A stretch of 39,977 nucleotides of DNA from an alpha proteobacterium SCGC AAA536-G10. Its GTDB lineage: Bacteria; Pseudomonadota; Alphaproteobacteria; Puniceispirillales; Marisalimonadaceae. Below are positions 33,185 to 39,977 of this stretch, piece after piece. Where the stretch lies: the NCBI GenBank assembly GCA_905182395.1, contig CAJJBL010000121.1, forward strand, positions 1-39,977. The letters are read 5' to 3'. The position numbers and the translations under genes were made by a program. The notes beneath the pieces are model-generated. The model did no database searches. It was not told the origin of the DNA and saw nothing but the letters and a program-made list of their open reading frames with translations. The number at the start of each line of letters is the position of its first letter. Position 1 is the stretch's first letter.

Positions 33185-34732
33185 TTATATCATAATTTCA
33201 ATCAAATATGGTCCTTTTTGCTTCAATGCGTAATTAAAGGATGAAACCAAACTCTCTATATTTTCTACACGTACAGCATCAACTCCCATACCCTTTGATA
33301 ATGATACCCAATTAAGCGATGGATTTGTCAATGACAACATTTCTAGAGCGGCTTTTCCAGGATTTAAAACTCCTACATTTGTTAATTCACCCTGTAAAAT
33401 TTTATAACTTTGATTTGCAAAAATAAGAACAATAATATCTAAATTTTCTCTCGCCATCGTCCATAATGATTGAACTGTGTACATTGCACTTCCATCTCCT
33501 TCAAGGGCAATAACCTTTTGATCAGGACAAGCAACTGCTACACCTGTTGCTAAAGGAAGGCCAAAACCAATAGATCCTCCGCAGTTATTCAACCATGTGT
33601 GAGGACGAGAGCCAGCGGTTTGAGCAAAAAACTCTCTACCAGTCGTAACAGATTCGTCTACGATTATAGCATTTTCAGGTATCAATGCACCCAACACCAT
33701 ACCCAAAGTAGTAGTATTAATTTGTCCTTTTGGGATTTCAGGTAAAAGAGGCTTTGAAATAGTAGATGGCACTATTTTATTAGCTCCAATTATGTCTGTT
33801 AATGAATTTATTACGTTTGTAATATCATCTGATAATTCAGCTAATTCTATAAATTTAGTATCTTCTTGAGTTAAAATTCCTGGCTTATTTGGATAAGCAA
33901 AAAAGGCTACTGGTTTTCTTGCTCCTATAATTAAAATAGTATCAAATTCTTTTAAAACACTTACTGCTTTATCTACAACATAAGGAATTCGTACAGCGTT
34001 TATTCTTCCCTGACCTTTATCTATACGAGCATTAAACCAATCAGTCATTATTGGGCAACCAATTTTTTCTGCTACTTTAGCTATATTCAAAAAATTGTTT
34101 TCTTCTAGTGCACTTCCACCAATTAAAATCATTGGTTTTTTAGCTTCTTTCAACTTCTTTGCAGCCAATTCAATTTTTTGAGTTGAAACATTATTTAAGG
34201 TGGGTAAAGTATTTACATTTACCACGCTTCCCCCTTCATTCCAAGCTGTATCACCAGGTAAAATTAATGTAGCTATTTGTCCAGGTCCCTTCATAGAGAC
34301 AGCTATAGCTTCTGCACCATCTTTAGCAACATCTCTAGATGAAATACTTGTCTTTACCCAATGAGATACTGGACGAGCGATACCTTCAATGTCAGAAGTC
34401 AAAGGTGCATTTAGTTTGATATGATCTATAGCATGTTCACCAACTATATTTACAATACCAGAATTAGCCTTTTTGGCATTATGTAGATTTGCTAAGCCAT
34501 TTGCTAGACCTGGCCCTAAATGTAGTAAAGTAGAAGCTGGTGATCTTTTCATTCGATAGTAACCATCTGCAGCACCTGTTGCACCACCTTCAAATAAACA
34601 TAAAATACTTCTCATATCGTGATTTGCATCTAATGCACCAACAAAGTGCATTTCTGAAGTGCCAGGATTAGAAAAGCAAACATTTACATTACCCTTTAAT
34701 AGAGTTCTAACTAAACTTTCAGCACCATTCAT
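33185..34732 (-). CDS. Thiamine-diphosphate-dependent enzyme (acetolactate synthase / benzoylformate decarboxylase-like)
   Basis: 515 aa; NGAESLVRTLLKGNVNVCFSNPGTSEMHFVGAL, LFEGGATGAADGYYRM, LHLGPGLANGLANLHNAKKA, ALEGDGSAMYTVQSLWTMARENLDIIVLIFANQSYKIL. Confidence 0.9.
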   Translation of the reverse strand: MNGAESLVRTLLKGNVNVCFSNPGTSEMHFVGALDANHDMRSILCLFEGGATGAADGYYRMKRSPASTLLHLGPGLANGLANLHNAKKANSGIVNIVGEHAIDHIKLNAPLTSDIEGIARPVSHWVKTSISSRDVAKDGAEAIAVSMKGPGQIATLILPGDTAWNEGGSVVNVNTLPTLNNVSTQKIELAAKKLKEAKKPMILIGGSALEENNFLNIAKVAEKIGCPIMTDWFNARIDKGQGRINAVRIPYVVDKAVSVLKEFDTILIIGARKPVAFFAYPNKPGILTQEDTKFIELAELSDDITNVINSLTDIIGANKIVPSTISKPLLPEIPKGQINTTTLGMVLGALIPENAIIVDESVTTGREFFAQTAGSRPHTWLNNCGGSIGFGLPLATGVAVACPDQKVIALEGDGSAMYTVQSLWTMARENLDIIVLIFANQSYKILQGELTNVGVLNPGKAALEMLSLTNPSLNWVSLSKGMGVDAVRVENIESLVSSFNYALKQKGPYLIEIMI

Positions 34733-34869
34733 ATAAACCTCCCATTAACTTTAATTAACATATCAAGTAAATTAAATTATACAAAGATATTTGTAATTAA
34801 CTTTAATTCTATAAAAAATAATAATATCTTGATCTATCAAAAAAATATGTAAAACTTATTTAAATTATT

Positions 34870-35250
34870 TTGAATGAGAAACTCATGTTTGATAAATTAT
34901 CTGAAAATAATGAAGAAAGAAATTCTCTTCAGATTATGGCTAAAAATCTTAATACAGTATTTATGATAAGTACTATGGATAATGAATATATAATAAAAAT
35001 TATTCAAGGTCTTGTATCAGAAGTAAAAATTGGACCATTTGTAATGCCAAGTTATGAATTTAAATTAACTGCTTCAAAGGATGAATGGAATAAATTTTTA
35101 AAAGCAATTCCCATTCCTGGATCACATGATTTGATAGCTTTACTAAGACGAAAAGTTCTAAAAATTGATGGAAATCTTCACCCACTTATGTCTCATTTAT
35201 TATATTTTAAACTTTTGTTAGCTTCGTTGCGACCTACGGAGGAATCTTAA
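34870..35250 (+). CDS. SCP2-like (sterol carrier-like) small protein
   Basis: 126 aa; GLVSEVKIGPFVMPSYEFKLTASKDEWNKFLKAIPIPGSHDLIALLRRKVLKIDGNLHPLMSHLLYFKLLLASLR resembles SCP2-fold proteins; stop overlaps the next start (TAATG). Confidence 0.55.
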   Translation: MNEKLMFDKLSENNEERNSLQIMAKNLNTVFMISTMDNEYIIKIIQGLVSEVKIGPFVMPSYEFKLTASKDEWNKFLKAIPIPGSHDLIALLRRKVLKIDGNLHPLMSHLLYFKLLLASLRPTEES

Positions 35251-36089
35251 TGAAAATAAAAATGGAACCTATAATAGGACATTATGGTAATTTTGATATT
35301 GATGGAATTAATCATAGAATTTATTGGGAAGAAGCTGGTGAAGGCATTCCTCTAGTATGCCTCCATACTGCAGGGTCTGATGGAAGACAATATAGAGCAT
35401 TATTAAATGATAAAAAAATTCTCAAAAATTTTAGAGTTATTGTCTATGATATGCCTTGGCATGGAAAGTCGTCTCCACCTCAAGGGTCTAAAGTTGGTCA
35501 TTATCAATTATCAACTAAATCATATGTTTCTCAAATATTAAGCTTTATTGATGGGCTAGAATTAATAAAGCCAGTTGTAATGGGTTGCTCTATTGGAGGT
35601 AGAGTTATTTTACATCTTGCCAGTGATCACAAAGAAAAATTTAGAGCATTAATAGGTTTGCAAAGTGCAGGTCACTTGGACCCCTATTACGATATAGATT
35701 GGTTACACAGACAAGATGTTCACGGAGGAGAAATTTGTGGTGCTATTGCTTATGGACTTATGGCACCAACAAGTCCCAAAGAAGAACGTTTTGAAACTAT
35801 GTGGCACTATATGCAAGGGGGTCCTGGTATATTTAAAGGTGATTTATTTTTTTATAAATTTGATGGAGATATTGGAGATAAAGTTAAACAAATAGATAAT
35901 TCAAAATGCCCTATATATCTATTAACTGGTGAGTATGACTATTCAGCAACTCCAGAAGAGACAAAAATATTAGCTGATAATATTGGTGTAGATATGGTAA
36001 AAATGAAAAATGTTGGACACTTTCCCATGAGTGAAAACCCTAAAGAATTTTTAAAATATTTATATCCTGTTTTAAATAAAATAATTTAA
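35250..36089 (+). CDS. Alpha/beta hydrolase
   Basis: 279 aa; IPLVCLHTAGSDGRQYR, VIVYDMPWHGKSSPP, VVMGCSIGGRVILHLA (nucleophile-elbow position GCSIGG), VGHFPMSENP. Confidence 0.92.
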   Translation: MKIKMEPIIGHYGNFDIDGINHRIYWEEAGEGIPLVCLHTAGSDGRQYRALLNDKKILKNFRVIVYDMPWHGKSSPPQGSKVGHYQLSTKSYVSQILSFIDGLELIKPVVMGCSIGGRVILHLASDHKEKFRALIGLQSAGHLDPYYDIDWLHRQDVHGGEICGAIAYGLMAPTSPKEERFETMWHYMQGGPGIFKGDLFFYKFDGDIGDKVKQIDNSKCPIYLLTGEYDYSATPEETKILADNIGVDMVKMKNVGHFPMSENPKEFLKYLYPVLNKII

Positions 36090-36851
36090 TTAAAATTCTT
36101 TTCCAGCAGTCCATCCGCCATCAACAATCAACGTCGTACCAGTACAAAAACTTGCCTCATCACTAGCTAAAAACATTACAGCATTTGATATTTCAGAAGG
36201 CTCCCCCCAACGCTTCATAGCATGAAGATTTTTTATTTTTGTAGATGTTTCTTCATCTTGAAAATATCTTTCTGTTAATGGCGTTCTAATTACACCTGGA
36301 CCAACTGCATTAACTCTCAGGTCATATTGAGCTAAATCCATTGCTAATTGTTTTGTCATTCCCACTGTAGCATGTTTTGACGTTGTATAGGCGCATCTAG
36401 AATTTCCTGCACTTATACCCAAAGTAGATGCTGTTATAACTATATTACCAGATTTTTTTTGCTTAACGCAATGACGTGCAAAAGTTTGAGCAGTTATAAA
36501 CACTCCAGTAACATTTATATCTATTATTTTTCTCCAATCTTCAATTGCTATGTCAATAGCAGGCGTAATTTCTCTTATCCCTGCATTACAAAAGGCTACA
36601 TCTAAACTTCCAAAGGTTTCAAAAGCATCTTGCATAACTTTAACAGTTTCTGATTGGTTCGTTACGTCAAGTTTATAAGCTTTGGCATCTCCTCCAGAAG
36701 AATTAATTTCGTCCGCTACTCTTGTCGCCATATCTAAATCTAAATCTGAAAGGGCTACACTTGCTCCTTCTTTTGCAAAACTTATACCCGTTTGACGCCC
36801 TATACCACCGGCTGCACCTGTAATGAATACTGTTTTATTTTTAAATCTCAT
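36090..36851 (-). CDS. Short-chain dehydrogenase/reductase
   Basis: ORF track starts at 36944, but ATG at 36851 has a GGGAGGA RBS and gives a normal SDR N-terminus (MRFKNKTVFITGAAGGIGRQTGISFAKEG); CNAGI, YTTSKHATVGMTKQLAMDLA. Confidence 0.93.
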   Translation of the reverse strand: MRFKNKTVFITGAAGGIGRQTGISFAKEGASVALSDLDLDMATRVADEINSSGGDAKAYKLDVTNQSETVKVMQDAFETFGSLDVAFCNAGIREITPAIDIAIEDWRKIIDINVTGVFITAQTFARHCVKQKKSGNIVITASTLGISAGNSRCAYTTSKHATVGMTKQLAMDLAQYDLRVNAVGPGVIRTPLTERYFQDEETSTKIKNLHAMKRWGEPSEISNAVMFLASDEASFCTGTTLIVDGGWTAGKEF

Positions 36852-36929
36852 TGAAAATCCTCCCTTAGAATGTAAGTTTAAGAAAAATATATAATTTAAC
36901 AACAAATAATAAAAATATGGAGTAATTAA

Positions 36930-37316
36930 TTGGACATTGAACATTTAGTATTTGAAAACGGACCTAAAAGAGTAGGCCCATTCAGTCATGCAGTAAAAGC
37001 TGGAGACTTTCTTTTTGTCACTGGCCAAATGCCTACATTGCATGAAAATCCTGATGTTCTCGTAAGCACTGATATAAAAGAACAAACTCATCAAGTAATG
37101 AAAAATTTAAAAACAGTTTTAAAAGCATCAGGATCTTCATTTTCAAAAGTTACATTTGTAAGAGTTTATTTAGTTAATTTTCAAGATTTTGATCAAATGA
37201 ATGTAGTATATAAAAGTTACTTTGATATTGATAAGCTTCCTGCTAGGACATGTATCGGAGTTACTGGATTAGCAAAAGGAGCTTCAGTAGAGATTGACCT
37301 AATAGCTAAGAATTAA
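36930..37316 (+). CDS. RidA family (YjgF/YER057c/UK114) protein
   Basis: 128 aa; GPKRVGPFSHAVKAGDFLFVTGQMP, LPARTCIGVTGLAKGASVEIDLIA. Confidence 0.9.
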   Translation: MDIEHLVFENGPKRVGPFSHAVKAGDFLFVTGQMPTLHENPDVLVSTDIKEQTHQVMKNLKTVLKASGSSFSKVTFVRVYLVNFQDFDQMNVVYKSYFDIDKLPARTCIGVTGLAKGASVEIDLIAKN

Positions 37317-37336
37317 AAAAGAAAAACCTGAATAAA

Positions 37337-38065
37337 ATGTTTACTAAGATAAAATTATTTTTAAAAGCTAATAACTATTCACATGGACTTTTAACAGGGT
37401 TTAGCTTCCCTGGTATTGGCATGAGCACTGCAATGCTTGGTTTTGGCGTATATGCAGCCGAAGCTGGCTTAAATATATATCTTTGTATGTCATCACTTTT
37501 AGTTCTTTGGAGCATGCCTGGAATGGTGATATTTGTATCCCTTTATACTGCAGGAACTCCTATATTATTAATGTTTACAACTGTTCTGCTTGCTAATGTA
37601 AGACAGTTTTTCCTTGTTTTATCTGGTATTAAACTCCTTAATTTAGAAAATTTTAAAATTTCATTATTACAAAAACTTTTTTGGGCTCATTTTATAAGTC
37701 CTACAGGATGGGCTGAATTAGTTAGAATTAGTAAAGAGTTAAAATCTAATGAAATTTTTCCATTCTTTAAAGGTTTAAGTTTTGGATTGGTGTCTATTTG
37801 TATTCTAGGAACTTATATTGGCTTTAAACTTTTTGATATTCTTCCAACACACTTGATTGCTATTCCTGTATTTATAATGCCTTTATACATAACAATTTTA
37901 ATGCTAAAGGCGACTGATATATTTTATAGGGTTGCAGTAGTTAGTGGAGGCATTTTAGGACCAATTCTTTTTCCATATATAGGAGATTGGAGCATTATAA
38001 TTTCTGGTTTTATAGGGGCAACGTTTGGTTTATTCGCCCATAAAATTCAAACAACAAATAAATAA
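37337..38065 (+). CDS. azlC: AzlC family branched-chain amino acid exporter, large subunit
   Basis: 242 aa polytopic protein; LANVRQFFLVLSG and general AzlC pattern; followed by an AzlD-size gene. Confidence 0.78.
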   Translation: MFTKIKLFLKANNYSHGLLTGFSFPGIGMSTAMLGFGVYAAEAGLNIYLCMSSLLVLWSMPGMVIFVSLYTAGTPILLMFTTVLLANVRQFFLVLSGIKLLNLENFKISLLQKLFWAHFISPTGWAELVRISKELKSNEIFPFFKGLSFGLVSICILGTYIGFKLFDILPTHLIAIPVFIMPLYITILMLKATDIFYRVAVVSGGILGPILFPYIGDWSIIISGFIGATFGLFAHKIQTTNK

Positions 38066-38066
38066 A

Positions 38067-38423
38067 ATGATTGAAAAATTTACAACAAATACTGATTTAA
38101 TGCCCTGGATACTTCTTCTTGCAGCAGCCTTAGGAATTTTTCTTTGGAGATTTTTTGGTGTTCTTTTATCAAATAAAATTAAAAATGATAGTCAGTTTTC
38201 TAAATGGATCAATGCCGTTGCATACGCAATGACAACTGGTTTAATGTTAAGAATTATTTTTTTTCCTACTGGTGCGCTTTCTTCAACAGAGTTATTTGAT
38301 AGATTGTTAGCATTCATTATAGGCGTGGTTGTATTCTTATGTTTTCCTAAGAAACCGATAGTCGGCTTGATAATCGGAATTATAACTTTTGGAATCCTTA
38401 TATTCTATGATTTGTACTTTTAG
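38067..38423 (+). CDS. azlD: AzlD family branched-chain amino acid exporter, small subunit
   Basis: Start ATG 38067 (MIEKFTTNTDLMPWILLLAAALGIFLWRFFGVLLS) preferred to 38025; about 118 aa with several TM helices, just downstream of azlC. Confidence 0.75.
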   Translation: MIEKFTTNTDLMPWILLLAAALGIFLWRFFGVLLSNKIKNDSQFSKWINAVAYAMTTGLMLRIIFFPTGALSSTELFDRLLAFIIGVVVFLCFPKKPIVGLIIGIITFGILIFYDLYF

Positions 38424-39589
38424 TTATCTATCATTAATTGTTTAGCAATAATTAATTTTTGTAATTCATTTGTACCTTCACCTATAACTAATAAAGGCGC
38501 ATCTCTATAATATCGCTCTATGTTATATTCTGGAGAATAACCAAATCCTCCATGAATACGCATTGCTTCTGTTGAATTAAATAATGCCGTTTCTGTCGCA
38601 AATAATTTAGCCATTCCAGCTTGCAAATCTGATCTTTTTCCAGAATCATATGCTATTGCAGCTTGTTCTGTTAGTAATCTAGATGCTTCCAATCTAGTGC
38701 CCATTTCAGCTAATTTTATTTGAATAGATTGATGTTCTCCAATAGGTTTACCAAAAGTTTTTCTTGTTTTAGCATAAGCTATTGAATCATCTAATGCTGC
38801 TCTAGAAAGCCCTACACCTCTTGCTGCTACGTTAATTCTACCTAATTCTAAACCAGCTAAAATTTGCTTTAGTCCTTGACCTTCAATCTCACCTATAAGG
38901 TTTGAAGCACTTACTTTAACGTTATCAAACTGAACTTCTCCAGTATCAATTCCTTTATAGCCAAGCTTTTTTAATTTTCTTGCAACAAACCCGTCTTTCT
39001 TTTCAACAAGGATTAAACTCATTCCTTTATGAGCAGGTTTAATATTAGTATCGGTTTTAACTAAAACTGCTAGAACTGTTCCTTGAACAGAGTTTGTTAT
39101 CCATGTTTTATTTCCATTAATAATATAACTATCGTTATCTTTAACCGCTTTTGTTGTTATCGATTGAAGATCTGTGCCGCAATCTGGCTCAGTAAGTGCT
39201 ATGCCTCCTCTTATTTCCCCAGAAGCAAATTTAGGCAAATAATACTCTTTCATTTCTTTAGTGCCAAATCTCTCTACAGCTGCACACATTATTAAGTGTG
39301 AATTAAATATTCCTGACACAGACATCCATACAGCAGACACATTTTCTACAATTTTAGAATAAGTAACCGCAGATAAACCTAAACCACCATATTCAGGAGA
39401 AATTGTTGCTCCAAATAAACCTAGTTCAGCCATTTTATCAGCAATTAATTTAGGATACTTATCTTCTGATTCAAATTCTCTGACAAATGGCTTTACGTCT
39501 TTTTCAAGAAATTTGTTTACCGTATCAAGTATCAATCGTTCTTCTTCATTTGAAGATTTATCTACTTCTATCTTACTCAGTTCATTCAT
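38420..39589 (-). CDS. Acyl-CoA dehydrogenase
   Basis: 389 aa; GLFGATISPEYGGLGLSAVTYSKIVE, GGIALTEPDCGTDLQSITTKA, GKTWITNS, YAKTRKTFGKPIGEHQSIQIKLAEM, RIHGGFGYSPEYNIERYYRDA. Confidence 0.96.
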   Translation of the reverse strand: MNELSKIEVDKSSNEEERLILDTVNKFLEKDVKPFVREFESEDKYPKLIADKMAELGLFGATISPEYGGLGLSAVTYSKIVENVSAVWMSVSGIFNSHLIMCAAVERFGTKEMKEYYLPKFASGEIRGGIALTEPDCGTDLQSITTKAVKDNDSYIINGNKTWITNSVQGTVLAVLVKTDTNIKPAHKGMSLILVEKKDGFVARKLKKLGYKGIDTGEVQFDNVKVSASNLIGEIEGQGLKQILAGLELGRINVAARGVGLSRAALDDSIAYAKTRKTFGKPIGEHQSIQIKLAEMGTRLEASRLLTEQAAIAYDSGKRSDLQAGMAKLFATETALFNSTEAMRIHGGFGYSPEYNIERYYRDAPLLVIGEGTNELQKLIIAKQLMIDN

Positions 39590-39607
39590 AATTAACTCCT
39601 ATAATAA

Positions 39608-39977
39608 TTAAATATCAACCTGACTTAATTCAAAAATAGAATTAACCGTATTAACATTATCCATTCTCATCATTAATTCTGTTAACTGATCAATTCTTTT
39701 GGATGACAAATAAGGCTCTGTTAAAGTTGTGAATTTTAATTTAAATTCTTCATCATTCATAAAATTTTCTGGTTCACCTTTTGGTATTTTAATAAATTTT
39801 TCATGTTTTACTCCATCAACTACTATTTTAACCTTGGCACTCATGTATTCAGGGCAACAATTTTCAGCATCTTCATCAGGGTTAACTTTTATACTTCTAC
39901 ATAATGAAAGCGTATCACTATTACTGAGATGTGTTTTATAATCATCCCAAGATAAATCTCCACCTTTCAAAGCTACA
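39608..39977 (-). CDS. MmgE/PrpD family protein, C-terminal portion (5' truncated by window edge)
   Basis: Minus-strand frame open through the window end (VALKGGDLSWDDYKTHL...CPEYMSAKVKIVVDGVKHEKFIKIPKGEPENFMNDEEFKLKFTTLTEPYL), resembling the PrpD C-terminus. Confidence 0.75.
   Translation of the reverse strand, partial: VALKGGDLSWDDYKTHLSNSDTLSLCRSIKVNPDEDAENCCPEYMSAKVKIVVDGVKHEKFIKIPKGEPENFMNDEEFKLKFTTLTEPYLSSKRIDQLTELMMRMDNVNTVNSIFELSQVDI

Noticed and set aside
36852-36944. N-terminal extension of the SDR ORF overlapping the RidA gene start
   Set aside because: The extension is not SDR-like, and an ATG with a good Shine-Dalgarno at 36851 gives the normal N-terminus.

Overview
AT-rich, densely packed window, probably from a streamlined marine alphaproteobacterium (inferred from gene order and protein sequence). 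The left part (1-16.9 kb) is a conserved housekeeping block: proB(partial)-proA-nadD-rsfS-rlmH-gpmI-ctpA-rppH, an amidase, atpC-D-G-A-H (minus strand), priA, then fsa-xerC. A strong bidirectional hairpin at 16872-16910 separates this from katG and a Fur-family gene that reads as Irr. From about 19.7 kb onward the window is a patchwork of catabolic and transport genes: amidase, MBL-fold persulfide-dioxygenase-like protein, omega-amino-acid aminotransferase, CaiB/BaiF CoA-transferase, FAH-family enzymes, NIPSNAP, GST, beta-hydroxyacid dehydrogenase, flavin monooxygenase, TauE/SafE and DMT transporters, a ThDP enzyme, an SCP2-like protein with an alpha/beta hydrolase, SDR, RidA, AzlCD, acyl-CoA dehydrogenase and a partial MmgE/PrpD. 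No tRNA, rRNA, CRISPR array, transposon or phage gene was recognised. I did not find a convincing large novel system. The most testable items are (1) matched Irr/ICE-like operators upstream of both irr and katG with different promoter geometry, (2) a secreted protein with ribonuclease-inhibitor-type leucine-rich repeats, (3) a DMT transporter whose conserved N-terminus appears to start at a non-canonical ATC codon, and (4) a translationally coupled SCP2-like/alpha-beta hydrolase pair. All family calls come from reading the translated sequences, with no database search.
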